64,000 nt of DNA from Novosphingobium sp. 18050. Its GTDB lineage: Bacteria > Pseudomonadota > Alphaproteobacteria > Sphingomonadales > Sphingomonadaceae. How positions within the stretch are numbered: position 1 is the stretch's first letter; every line of letters starts with the position of its first letter. The stretch spans positions 148,709 to 212,708 of the forward strand of contig NZ_CACSJO010000006.1 of assembly GCF_902706195.1 (NCBI RefSeq), given 5' to 3'. Made by a program: the position numbers and the translations under genes. Below the pieces are notes generated by a model. It was not told where the DNA came from. It did no database searches and saw only the letters and a program-made list of their open reading frames with translations. This document shows positions 17,830 to 26,444 of this stretch, piece after piece.

Positions 17830-18813
17830 TCAGGCCAGTTCGGCGGCGTAAACGTCGCGCTTCAGTTCGGTGACGTCGGGGTATTCGGCGGCGTAAGCGG
17901 CCTTTACAGCGGCATTAATGCGGGCGAGGATTTCGGCCTCCATCGCGCCCAGGGCGACCTCATCGGCAACGCTCTTGTCGAGCAGACGCTTTCGCAGTGC
18001 CGGCACCGGGTCTTTTGCGAGGTTTTCTGCGTATTCCTCCTTAGGAATATATTCGCCGGGATCGCCCAGAAGGTGGCCGTTGAAGCGGAATGTCATGGCT
18101 TCGATCAGGGTCGGGCCTTCACCGGCGCGGGCGCGGTCAATGGCCCACTTGGCGGCGCCGAACATCTCTTCGGGGTCGTTGCCGTTCACGGTCACACCCT
18201 CGATGCCATAACCCGCCGCGCGCTTTGAATAACGGTCGACGCGGGTCGACTTGGCCATGCTCGTATGCTCGGCGTAGAGGTTGTTCTGGCACAGGAATAT
18301 CACCGGCAGGTCGAACACGCCCGCGAAGTTCAGGCTTTCGTGGAAGGCCCCGATGTTGCAGGCGCCGTCGCCGAAGCTGGCGATCGAAACCTGGCCCCGC
18401 CCGTTGAGCTTCGCCGCCCAGCCCAGCCCGGTGGCGATCGGCATGGAACTGCCGACGATGCCGGTCGTGACCATCGATCCGGTTTCCGGATGGGTCAGGT
18501 GCATCGTCCCGCCCTTGCCCTTGCACGATCCGGTGACGCGGCCCGCAAGTTCCGCCCACATCACGTCGAGCGGGAAGTTCTTGGCGACCATGTCGTGCGT
18601 GCCGCGATAGATCGTGCACAGATAGTCGTCGTCGGTCACGCTCTGCATCACCGAGGCCGGAATGATCTCCTGCCCGCGCGCGCTGTAGTACGGCGTCACC
18701 AGACGGCCGGACTTCATCTCGCGGATGATGCGCTCGTCGTTGAGCTTGATGGTGATCGCCCGGCGATAGATGTCGAGGAGCTGATCGCTGCTTGGCATTG
18801 GATAATTGGACAT
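17830..18813 (-). CDS. 2-oxoacid dehydrogenase E1 component, alpha subunit
   Basis: A 327-residue subunit with the thiamine diphosphate-binding motif GDG at residues 148-150 ending with NN at 177-178. The YYSARGQE and KGKGGTMH blocks fit the acetoin/pyruvate E1 alpha family. It lies upstream of E1 beta in the same operon. No lipoamide dehydrogenase (E3) or E2 is present in the window, so these must come from elsewhere or be dispensable. Confidence 0.9.
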   Translation of the reverse strand: MSNYPMPSSDQLLDIYRRAITIKLNDERIIREMKSGRLVTPYYSARGQEIIPASVMQSVTDDDYLCTIYRGTHDMVAKNFPLDVMWAELAGRVTGSCKGKGGTMHLTHPETGSMVTTGIVGSSMPIATGLGWAAKLNGRGQVSIASFGDGACNIGAFHESLNFAGVFDLPVIFLCQNNLYAEHTSMAKSTRVDRYSKRAAGYGIEGVTVNGNDPEEMFGAAKWAIDRARAGEGPTLIEAMTFRFNGHLLGDPGEYIPKEEYAENLAKDPVPALRKRLLDKSVADEVALGAMEAEILARINAAVKAAYAAEYPDVTELKRDVYAAELA

Positions 18814-18847
18814 GGGCCCTCTCTCTCCTGAATGAATTTGGGGCCGA

Positions 18848-20026
18848 TCAGGCCCGGAACAGGTCTCGTGCGATGATCTGGCGCATCACTTCGTTGGCCC
18901 CGCCCGCGATCCGCGAAATGCGGGCGTCCACGAAGGCCTGCGATATCGGATATTCGGTCATGTAGCCGTAGCCGCCGAAGAACTGGAGGCACTGGTCGAC
19001 TACGCGCCCGTTCAGTTCGGTCGCCAGTAGCTTGATCTTGCTGGCGTCCACGGCGGAAAGTTTGCCCGCCATGAAGCGGCGTATGCCCCAGTCGACCATG
19101 ATGCGGCCCTGGCTGACTTCGGCGCAAAGCTGCGCCAGCACGAACTGGGTGTTCTGCATGTCGCCCAGCATCTGGCCGAACAGCTTGCGCTCCTGCACAT
19201 AGTCCGCCGTCCAGCGCAGCGCGGCTTCGCAGGCGGCGAGGCCCTTTACGCCGATTGACAGACGTTCCTGCGCCAGCTTGCCCATCAGCATGCCGAAGCC
19301 CTTGCCTTCCTCACCAAGACGGGAGGAAACGGGCGCGCGGGCATCGTTGAAGAACAGTTCCGCAGTGTCCTGTGCTTTGAGGCCGATCTTCTCCAGGCGC
19401 CGTCCACGTTCGAAGCCGGGCTGGTCGGCTTCGACCACGATCAGGCTCACCCCGCGCGCGCCGGCGGTAGGGTCAGTCTTGCAGGCCAGGACCACCAAAT
19501 CGCACTGTGAGCCGTTGGAGATGTAGGTCTTCTGACCGTTGATGACGTACTCGTCACCCTGCAGCTCCGCACGGGTGCGAAGTTCCTTGGCGTCGCTGCC
19601 CGCGCCCGGCTCGGTCATGCCCAGCGCGCCGATCACCTCGCCCGTGACCATGCGCGGCAACCACTGCCGCTTGGTTTCCTCACTCCCCCAGGCGAGGATG
19701 TAGGGCGCGACCATCTCGGAATGGACCATAAAACCGGGGCCGGTGACATTGGCCCGCGTGATCTCCTCGATCATCACAACACTATAGAGAAAATCCGCGC
19801 CGATGCCGCCGTACTCCTCGGGAACGGAGGGGCACAGCATCCCGATCTCGCCCGCCTTCAGCCAGGCTTCGCGCGGGACGATGCCGTCCTTCTCCCACTG
19901 CGCATGGTGGGGCTGCAGTTCGGTCTCGACAAAGCGGCGCACCGAATCGCGATAGGCGTCGTGCTCCGGCTCGAAAATGTCACGCTCGACGAAGCTTCCG
20001 CTGTCATGCGCCGTCTGGACGGCCAT
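18848..20026 (-). CDS. Acyl-CoA dehydrogenase
   Basis: A 392-residue flavoenzyme with the three acyl-CoA dehydrogenase domains. FAD/substrate blocks visible are LGMTEPGAGSDAK and NGQKTYISNG, and in the C-terminal domain QFFGGYGYMTEY. The usual YEG base near the C-terminus reads AGG, so the catalytic base must lie elsewhere, as in isovaleryl-CoA type enzymes. First gene of an operon (20026 to 16571) with E1 alpha, E1 beta and lipoyl domain, behind operator site 3. It should introduce an alpha,beta double bond into an acyl-CoA. Confidence 0.9.
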   Translation of the reverse strand: MAVQTAHDSGSFVERDIFEPEHDAYRDSVRRFVETELQPHHAQWEKDGIVPREAWLKAGEIGMLCPSVPEEYGGIGADFLYSVVMIEEITRANVTGPGFMVHSEMVAPYILAWGSEETKRQWLPRMVTGEVIGALGMTEPGAGSDAKELRTRAELQGDEYVINGQKTYISNGSQCDLVVLACKTDPTAGARGVSLIVVEADQPGFERGRRLEKIGLKAQDTAELFFNDARAPVSSRLGEEGKGFGMLMGKLAQERLSIGVKGLAACEAALRWTADYVQERKLFGQMLGDMQNTQFVLAQLCAEVSQGRIMVDWGIRRFMAGKLSAVDASKIKLLATELNGRVVDQCLQFFGGYGYMTEYPISQAFVDARISRIAGGANEVMRQIIARDLFRA

Positions 20027-20078
20027 CTGTTTCTCCGGTTATGATATCTGCCGGGAAATGATGTGACCCGAACGATAT

Positions 20079-20094
20079 TGTTTGCATGCTAACT
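20079..20094. promoter_or_regulatory. Cluster operator site 3 (palindrome)
   Basis: TGTTTGCA/TGCTAACT, a variant with GCATGC at the centre. It lies 53 bases upstream of the acyl-CoA dehydrogenase ATG and just after the AttH/CrtC-like gene (20127-21149), so it should serve the operon that reads leftward. Confidence 0.6.
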
Positions 20095-20126
20095 ATTTTA
20101 CCTGCGCGATCCGCGCAAGGCCTCTC

Positions 20127-21149
20127 TCACCCGGCCCAGGTTTCCGCTTCGCTTTCCAGTGCTACCGTTCCTGCAACGGTGCGCTCGAAGCAGCCGTAGC
20201 CCTCGATCTCACCGTTCAGCCGCAGCGAAACGGACTGTTCCATCAGCACCATGCTACCCCCTTCCGCGCCGCCGTAAACGCCGGGCAGGATATCGTTGGG
20301 CGAAGTGATCGAAAGGCAGGAATCGCTGCGAAGGCCGGTGCTGACGATATCGAGCACACCGCCCGCATATTCCAATCGCAGCGACACCGGTTCGTGGGAG
20401 CGGGCCGCATCCTCGCACCGTTCGCTGATGGCGAGAGTGGCGGGGAACATGCGGTCGCCTTCGTAGACTACCGCTTCCGAGAACACGACCTTGCCATCGG
20501 CGCGGGTCATCGCATCGAACAGCAGGAAGCTGATGCCGTTCGGGAAATAGCCCTGCATCCACTGGTGGTTGCGAAGGTCCAGCGTATCACGCGGGCCAAG
20601 GCTGTGATCGCGGTTGGCGATGGTATCGATGGCATGGCGTTCGCCCGCGATATTAAACCAGCCGGTTACGCGGCCCATCTGCTCGATATGTCCGGCAGGA
20701 AGGAAATCCTGGAGGCCGCCAACCTTGTGTAGGTCCCAGATATCGGCATCGGATTCGAACGTGAGTTCGTAGCGCATGGGCACGCGCGGCCCCTCGCCCA
20801 CCAGCCCGGCGCGCATGGCCTCCGGCGACAGGCGGCGCACACCGCCTGAGAACGAATAGGTAAGCTTACGGCCCGGTTCGATAACGCGGATCGCATAGTG
20901 CGGACCGCCCGGCCCTTCCGGCGCGCTGCGGGTATCGCCGATCGCGCGGTGTCCGATCACGCTGCCGTCGGGCAGGCGCACGATCACGCTTTCACGGAAC
21001 ATCGACAGGTCATGCCGCCAGCGTCCGATGTGCAGCCAGAAGCCGATCCCGGCCTGAGGGTCATCGCCCGCCAGCAGGAAGTTCTCGCTCCAGTTCGGCG
21101 TTTCGGGGAACGCGCCCTGCCAGGGGTATTCCTGTACCGGTACGTCCAT
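20127..21149 (-). CDS. AttH/CrtC-like protein, copy 4
   Basis: A 340-residue member of the same loose family. The motif reads RDHSLG at residues 180-185, leucine replacing tryptophan, followed by PRD. An N-terminal WLHIGRWRHD stretch is also shared in style with copy 3. No signal peptide. Last gene of the long operon reading left from operator site 4 (26364 to 20127), 27 bases after the CitE-like gene. Function unknown. Confidence 0.65.
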   Translation of the reverse strand: MDVPVQEYPWQGAFPETPNWSENFLLAGDDPQAGIGFWLHIGRWRHDLSMFRESVIVRLPDGSVIGHRAIGDTRSAPEGPGGPHYAIRVIEPGRKLTYSFSGGVRRLSPEAMRAGLVGEGPRVPMRYELTFESDADIWDLHKVGGLQDFLPAGHIEQMGRVTGWFNIAGERHAIDTIANRDHSLGPRDTLDLRNHQWMQGYFPNGISFLLFDAMTRADGKVVFSEAVVYEGDRMFPATLAISERCEDAARSHEPVSLRLEYAGGVLDIVSTGLRSDSCLSITSPNDILPGVYGGAEGGSMVLMEQSVSLRLNGEIEGYGCFERTVAGTVALESEAETWAG

Positions 21150-21176
21150 GCCTCAGATCCTTTCCCAGACTGCCGC

Positions 21177-22067
21177 TCAGTTTCCGGCGGCTTCGTGCAT
21201 CTCCAGCGTGCGGCGCGCGGCCTTGAGGTGCGGGATGTCAAACATCTTCCCGTCGATCCCCACGGTGCCGCCCTGCCCGTCCTGCGCGAAGGCATCGACG
21301 AGGCGGCGGGCGAAAGCGACTTCCTCCTCGCTCGGCGAAAAGCTCTCGTTGATCCCGGCGACTTGCGCGGGGTGTATGGCAATCCGCCCGGCCCAGCCCT
21401 CGGCTCGCGCGGCACGGCACGAAGCCCGCAGGCCCGTGTCGTCGCGAAAGTCCACATAAAGCGTCTCGTAGGCCGGAACCCTTGAGGCATGTGCGGCCAT
21501 CAGCGTCAGCGAGCGCACCATCTGATAGGTGAAGGCCCATTTGCCGTCAGGCCCCAGATTGGTGCTGGCCCCCATCGCAGCGGACAGATCCTCTGCGCCC
21601 CAGGTCAGGCCCGCCAGCCGCGACAGCCCGGCCGTGGCGAAGTCGCCCAGCCGAAACGGCGAGAGCGGGGTTTCCGTGGCGACGGGCAGAATGCGGGTGG
21701 AGCCGGGCGTGATGCCATACTCCGCCTCGCATTCGTCGAGCAGAGCGGAAAGCCGGGCGACACAGTCAGGCCCGTCGATCTTGGGCTGCATGATCCCCTC
21801 GGGCGCGCCTGCCATGACGGCGCGGAGGTCATCCTCGGTCATCCCGGTATCGAATGGATTGACCCGCACCCAAAGCTGAACACTGCGCCCCTCGCGGGGC
21901 CGCGCCTTCAGGAAATCCGTCACCATTCCGCGTGCCAGCACCTTGTTGGCAGGCGCCACCGCATCCTCAAGGTCGAGGATCACCGCATCGGCGCCGCAGC
22001 CATCGACCTTGCCCAGCTTCTTTTCGCTGTCACCGGGGATGAACAGGAACGAGCGCAACAGGCTCAT
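21177..22067 (-). CDS. HpcH/HpaI-family CoA-ester lyase (CitE-like)
   Basis: A 296-residue TIM-barrel lyase beginning with the RSFLFIPGDSEKK signature; ILDLEDAVAP carries the metal-binding acidic residues and IHPAQV is the conserved C-terminal motif. Such enzymes cleave or form malyl-, citramalyl- or hydroxymethylglutaryl-type CoA esters, giving acetyl-CoA and an oxoacid or the reverse. In this operon it could release a C2 unit from a 3-hydroxyacyl-CoA branched intermediate; the exact reaction is not determinable. Overlaps the MaoC gene by four bases. Confidence 0.85.
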   Translation of the reverse strand: MSLLRSFLFIPGDSEKKLGKVDGCGADAVILDLEDAVAPANKVLARGMVTDFLKARPREGRSVQLWVRVNPFDTGMTEDDLRAVMAGAPEGIMQPKIDGPDCVARLSALLDECEAEYGITPGSTRILPVATETPLSPFRLGDFATAGLSRLAGLTWGAEDLSAAMGASTNLGPDGKWAFTYQMVRSLTLMAAHASRVPAYETLYVDFRDDTGLRASCRAARAEGWAGRIAIHPAQVAGINESFSPSEEEVAFARRLVDAFAQDGQGGTVGIDGKMFDIPHLKAARRTLEMHEAAGN

Positions 22068-22516
22068 ACCGGCCTCTTCATCTGCAGGCCGCTACGCTTG
22101 CACGACGCGACCAGCGTGTCCGTCTGGTTGAAGGCCCGGTGCGCGAAGGTCACGATCCCGGCGTTGGGCCGGCTTTTCGATTCCCTGAGGTCCACCACTT
22201 CGGTCTCGACATGAAGCGTGTCGCCAATGAACACCGGCGCGGGAAAGCGCACCTCGTCCCAGCCCAGGTTGGCGATAGCCGTACCCAGCGTCGTATCGGC
22301 AATGGAGACGCCCACCATCAGCCCCAGCGTGAACGTCGAGTTCACGAGGATGCGGCCATAGTCGGTCGTCTTCATGTACTCGGCATCAAGGTGCAGCAGC
22401 GCCGGGTTGTGCGTGAGGGTGGAGAACAGCAGGTTGTCCGTCTCGGTCACGGTGCGGCGGATGTCGTGCTGGAAAACCTGCCCGATCTTCAGGTCGTCGA
22501 ACCACAGCCCAGCCAT
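22064..22516 (-). CDS. MaoC-like dehydratase (hotdog fold enoyl-CoA hydratase)
   Basis: A 150-residue single-hotdog protein from the ATG at 22516; the longer frame to 22717 is the shadow of the thiolase gene. The MaoC hydratase-2 pattern is visible: DN...STLTHNPALLHLD, where aspartate and histidine form the catalytic pair, followed by ILVNSTFTLGL. It would hydrate a trans-2-enoyl-CoA to the 3R-hydroxyacyl-CoA. It overlaps both neighbours (ATGA), so it is coupled to the thiolase and CitE-like genes. Confidence 0.85.
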   Translation of the reverse strand: MAGLWFDDLKIGQVFQHDIRRTVTETDNLLFSTLTHNPALLHLDAEYMKTTDYGRILVNSTFTLGLMVGVSIADTTLGTAIANLGWDEVRFPAPVFIGDTLHVETEVVDLRESKSRPNAGIVTFAHRAFNQTDTLVASCKRSGLQMKRPV

Positions 22517-23712
22517 CAGAGCAGCCCCAGGATCGAGATGGCGGCAACGCCCTGATAGGGCACCCCGCCAAGGTTGTGGGTCAAGCCCATGCTGGGGTTC
22601 GACAACTGCCGCGGCCCGGCGCGGCCCAGAAGCTGCGTGTAAACCTCGTAGGCCATGCGCAGGCCCGAGGCGCCGATCGGGTGGCCGAAGCATTTCAGGC
22701 CGCCGTCGATCTGGCACGGGATAGCCCCGTCGCGGTCGTACCGCCCGTCGAGTACGTCGCGCACCGCCTGCCCGTCGTCGGAGAGGCCCAGATCTTCCAT
22801 CGTCACCAGCTCGGTGATCGAGAAGCAGTCATGCACCTCTGTCAGGCTGAGCTGGCTGCGCGGATCGGTGATCCCCGCTTCGGCATAGGCGCGCGCGGCA
22901 GCGTTGCGGGTGTTGGGCACGTAGGAGCCGTCCCAGTCGCTCATCTGCGTTTCGCGCCCCGAACTGGTGGTGATCTGCAGCGACTTGATAGAGACGATGT
23001 CCTTCTTGCCCAGCGCGCGCGCGATCTCCGGCGTGGTAACGATGGCGCAGGCTGCGCCGTCAGACACGCCCGAGCAGTCGAACAGGCCAAGCGGATCGGC
23101 GATCATCGGTGCGTTGAGGATCGTCTCCATGGAAACGGCCTTCTGGAAATGCGCCTTGGGGCTATGGACACCGTTCTGGTGGCTTTTCCAGCTGACGTGG
23201 GCGATCGCCCGCTTCAGGTCTTCCTTCGAAATCTGGTACTTGGTGCGATAGCCATCGGCGAGCGGGGCAAAACCCGCGGGCGCAGAGACCATCGGCATCC
23301 ACAAGTCGTTGAACGTGCCCTTGAACGCAGGCGGCAGCCCGCCGTAGCCCGTATCCTTCAGCTTTTCCGCGCCGATGGCCAGTGCGATGTCCACCGCGCC
23401 CGAAGCGACCGCATACGTCGCGCCGCGCAGGGCTTCGGTGCCGGTCGCGCACATGTTCTCCATACGGCTGACCGGGATGTTTTCCAGGCGCAGCGCCATC
23501 GCCGCCGGGATCGAGCTGTTGCCAACGTTGATCGCATCGCCGTAGCAACCGAACCACGCCGCCTCGATCTGTTTACGCTCGATGCCCGCATCGGCCAGCG
23601 CTTCCTCGAAGGCTTCCGCCATGAGGTCGGGTGAGCCTTTGTCCCAGCGCTCCCCGAATTTCGAGCAGCCCGCGCCGATGATGGCGACCTTGTCCTTGAT
23701 ACCCGTTGCCAT
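22516..23712 (-). CDS. SCPx-type thiolase
   Basis: A 398-residue thiolase of the sterol carrier protein X (non-specific lipid-transfer) type. The nucleophile is Cys88 in MENMCATGTEALRG; a C-terminal GHPIGASG block holds the second histidine. It should cleave a 3-oxoacyl-CoA. Its partner gene directly upstream encodes a ketosynthase-like protein with a C-terminal OB-fold, 4 bases apart, a pairing typical of side-chain thiolases and retro-aldolases in steroid breakdown. Confidence 0.85.
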   Translation of the reverse strand: MATGIKDKVAIIGAGCSKFGERWDKGSPDLMAEAFEEALADAGIERKQIEAAWFGCYGDAINVGNSSIPAAMALRLENIPVSRMENMCATGTEALRGATYAVASGAVDIALAIGAEKLKDTGYGGLPPAFKGTFNDLWMPMVSAPAGFAPLADGYRTKYQISKEDLKRAIAHVSWKSHQNGVHSPKAHFQKAVSMETILNAPMIADPLGLFDCSGVSDGAACAIVTTPEIARALGKKDIVSIKSLQITTSSGRETQMSDWDGSYVPNTRNAAARAYAEAGITDPRSQLSLTEVHDCFSITELVTMEDLGLSDDGQAVRDVLDGRYDRDGAIPCQIDGGLKCFGHPIGASGLRMAYEVYTQLLGRAGPRQLSNPSMGLTHNLGGVPYQGVAAISILGLL

Positions 23713-23716
23713 GCGA

Positions 23717-25165
23717 TCAGTCCTTGTTCTCGTCCAGGCGGGGAGACGCTTTCCAGAAGTAGCGGTTGTAACCGCGCATCCGGTCCTGCTCCTTGATGCG
23801 GAAGACCATCTCCAGCGGCATGCCTAGTTCCAGCCCCTCCGGACCGGCATCGACCATTTCCATCTGCAACCGCGCACCGTTGTCGAACTGCACGAAGCCG
23901 CCCAGCAGCGGGGGCGAAGGGTAGTAGGAGAGCCAGTCGGAAGTCTGCGTCATCACCTTGGCAGGCGCATCGACCAGCGGCACGTCGCTGAACCCGCTCC
24001 CCGGCGCATGGCAATTCACGCAGTACTGAAGCTGCGGGAACTGGATCGTGCCGCAGGAACCGCATTCGCCCGCAGTGAACGTGTCGATCTGGCTGCCTGA
24101 GCGATACTGCTCGGTCAGCGCGGTCTTGGCGTTCTTTTCCGCGCGCATGCCCCATTCCAGCTCGATGCCCTGCTGGAAACTGAGCATGCGAAGGTACGCA
24201 TCGGTGACGATTCCCCGCGCCAGCGAACCAGCAACGCCGCGCGCCGGACGCGCGGCGGCAATCGCATCGGTAACCTCGAAGACCAGCGCATCGACGCCCT
24301 GCCCGAAGCTCACCACAAGGATGCGCTCACCCGGTTGCGCGGTTTCCAGTGCGCGCGCCAGCATCAGCAGGGCGTGGGCGCAGCCGGCATAACCGCAGCC
24401 ATCTTCCAGCCCGTCTACCATTTCGCCCGTGAAGCGCAGCTGCTTGGCGGCAGCAGCGGCAATCGCGCGGATCGGCGAAGGCATGGCGAAATGGGCGATG
24501 TCCGCAATCGTCAGCCCGGCCTGTGCCAGAGCCGCATCGACGGCGGGCGGCACCAGCTTGGCATAGCCTTCGTCGCGCACCCAGCGCTCTTCCCAGTGAT
24601 ATTCAAAATCCGCGCCATCGGGCCGAAAATGCGAGGCAAAGTTCGCCGCCACATTGCCCGTGCCGACCAGCCTTGCGGCCACGTTTTCGCTCCCCAGCAC
24701 GAACGCCGCTGCGCCCGCGCCATAAGTCATCTCCTGCGTGCTGGCAGGCTTACCGCGCGGCGCGTCGGAAGCGACGAAAAGCGCCTGCTCCCCCGCCTTG
24801 AGCGCAGCCAGCAGACCCGAAGTCCCCGCCCGCTGCCCCAGCGCCCCGTCGAAAGTGCGGATCGTGCGCGGCAGCCCGAGCGCCCCGGCGACGATCGCGC
24901 TCGGCTGAAGGTCCGCATAAGGCGGCCGCGTGGTCGCGAAACCCAGCGCCTGAAGCGATGCGTGGTCGCTTCCAGCCAGCGCATCGCGTGCGGCTTCGAC
25001 CGCCATAGTCGCGGTGTCCTCGTCCCAGTTGCAGAACGCGCGTGCGCCCTTCGCCAGGCTGCGCAGCGAAGGCGCCATCCACTTGTGCGCCGCCGCGATC
25101 GCTTCCCGGTCGAGCCGCATGCGCGGAACGTAGGCACCGAATGCGGTAATGCCGAAATCGCTCAT
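23717..25165 (-). CDS. Ketosynthase/HMG-CoA synthase-like protein fused to a zinc-ribbon OB-fold
   Basis: A 482-residue two-domain protein. Residues 1-330 have the thiolase/ketosynthase-III fold (ITAFGAYVPRMRLDR; GYAGCAHALLML). The position where related enzymes keep the nucleophilic cysteine reads GALGQRAGTSG (about residues 107-117), with glutamine where cysteine is expected. From about residue 365 a rubredoxin-like zinc ribbon (CxxC ... CxxC) and a DUF35/ChsH2-type OB-fold follow. The family can act as a scaffold or acyl-CoA lyase partner; here it probably assists the SCPx-type thiolase rather than condensing acyl groups. Confidence 0.75.
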   Translation of the reverse strand: MSDFGITAFGAYVPRMRLDREAIAAAHKWMAPSLRSLAKGARAFCNWDEDTATMAVEAARDALAGSDHASLQALGFATTRPPYADLQPSAIVAGALGLPRTIRTFDGALGQRAGTSGLLAALKAGEQALFVASDAPRGKPASTQEMTYGAGAAAFVLGSENVAARLVGTGNVAANFASHFRPDGADFEYHWEERWVRDEGYAKLVPPAVDAALAQAGLTIADIAHFAMPSPIRAIAAAAAKQLRFTGEMVDGLEDGCGYAGCAHALLMLARALETAQPGERILVVSFGQGVDALVFEVTDAIAAARPARGVAGSLARGIVTDAYLRMLSFQQGIELEWGMRAEKNAKTALTEQYRSGSQIDTFTAGECGSCGTIQFPQLQYCVNCHAPGSGFSDVPLVDAPAKVMTQTSDWLSYYPSPPLLGGFVQFDNGARLQMEMVDAGPEGLELGMPLEMVFRIKEQDRMRGYNRYFWKASPRLDENKD

Positions 25166-25197
25166 CTCTTGCCTTTCCCTTCAACCTTCGCTGCGCA

Positions 25198-26364
25198 TCA
25201 GTAGCTGCGCGGAAGGCCGAGAACCTTTTCGCCGATGAAATTGCAGATCATCTGCTCGGTGATCGGCGCGATCCGCAGCAGGATGGATTCGCGGAACAGC
25301 CGTTCGACCTGATATTCAGTGGAATAGCCCATTCCGCCATGCGTCATCACCGCGCGGGTCGCCGCCTCGAACGCGGCGCGTCCGCCCAGGAACTTGCCCG
25401 CATTGGCCTCCGCCGCGCAGGACTTGCCCGCGTCGTAGAGGTAGGCGGCGCGCATCAGCATCCAGTAGGCGGATTCCAGATACATCCAGTTCTCCGCGAG
25501 CGGGTGCTGGATGCCCTGGTTCTGCCCGATCAAGCGGCCGAAGACACTGCGCTCCCCGGCATAGCGGACCGCCCGGTCCAGCGCGCCCTGCCCCAGCCCG
25601 ACCGCTTCGATCCCTACGAGAATGCGCTCGGGGTTGAGGCTGTGCAGGATATAATGAAAGCCCTTGCCCTCTTCGCCGATACGGTCGGCATCCGGGATGA
25701 AGTAATCGTCGATAAAGGTCGCGTTGGAATCGACCGCGTTACGGCCCATTTTGGGGATGCGCTTAACTTCGATCTGCGAATGGTCGAGATCGGTGTAGAA
25801 CAGCGTCATGCCGTCGGTCGGGCGCTTGCACTGGTCCTTGGGCGTGGTGCGGGTTAGCAGGATGATCTTGTTCGCGACCTGGCCCGAAGAGGTCCAGATC
25901 TTGCGCCCCGTCACCCGGTAACCGCCTTCGACCTTGGTGGCGAAAGTGCGAATGCTGGTGGTATCCAGCCCCGCGTCAGGCTCCGTCACGCCAAAGCAGG
26001 CGCGGTCGGTGCCCTCGATCAGCGGCTTCAGCATCCGTTCCTTCTGCTCCGGCGTCCCGTTCACGACGACGGCATGCGGGCCGAAAATATTGAGGTGGAT
26101 CGTGGAAGCGGCGGAATAGCCGCCCGCGCTGCGGCTGACGGTGTGCATCATCACGGCAGCTTCTGCCACGCCCAGATTAGCGCCGCCCAGTTCCTCGGGC
26201 ATGGTGATGCCCAGCCAGCCGCCATCGGCCATGGCCTTGTGGAATTCGAAGGGGAATTCCTTGTCCTGCTCTTTCTGCGACCAATAGTCGTCGCCGAACT
26301 GGTCACAGACTTTCTGGACACCGTCGCGAATGGCTTCCTGCTCTTCGCTGAGCGCGATCTCCAA
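25198..26364 (-). CDS. Acyl-CoA dehydrogenase
   Basis: A 388-residue acyl-CoA dehydrogenase (FGVTEPDAGLDTT; TGRKIWTSSG; MTHGGMGYSTEY). The C-terminal YEG segment of many family members reads APITEQ. The start is TTG at 26364 with CAGGAGGA eight bases upstream; the ATG at 26367-26369 is out of frame. First gene of the six-gene leftward operon (26364 to 20127), driven from operator site 4. It would create the double bond that the MaoC protein hydrates before thiolysis. Confidence 0.9.
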   Translation of the reverse strand: MEIALSEEQEAIRDGVQKVCDQFGDDYWSQKEQDKEFPFEFHKAMADGGWLGITMPEELGGANLGVAEAAVMMHTVSRSAGGYSAASTIHLNIFGPHAVVVNGTPEQKERMLKPLIEGTDRACFGVTEPDAGLDTTSIRTFATKVEGGYRVTGRKIWTSSGQVANKIILLTRTTPKDQCKRPTDGMTLFYTDLDHSQIEVKRIPKMGRNAVDSNATFIDDYFIPDADRIGEEGKGFHYILHSLNPERILVGIEAVGLGQGALDRAVRYAGERSVFGRLIGQNQGIQHPLAENWMYLESAYWMLMRAAYLYDAGKSCAAEANAGKFLGGRAAFEAATRAVMTHGGMGYSTEYQVERLFRESILLRIAPITEQMICNFIGEKVLGLPRSY

Positions 26365-26382
26365 GGCATCCTCCTGATTTAT

Positions 26383-26398
26383 CGTTCACTAGCGAACT
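26383..26398. promoter_or_regulatory. Cluster operator site 4 (palindrome)
   Basis: CGTTCACT/AGCGAACT, one of the best palindromes: GTTCxCT opposite AGCGAAC. It lies 19 bases upstream of the TTG start at 26364. Confidence 0.78.
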
Positions 26399-26444
26399 GT
26401 TTTTAAGCACGGCGCGCTTCCCTTGGCAACAACCAAGACACACC

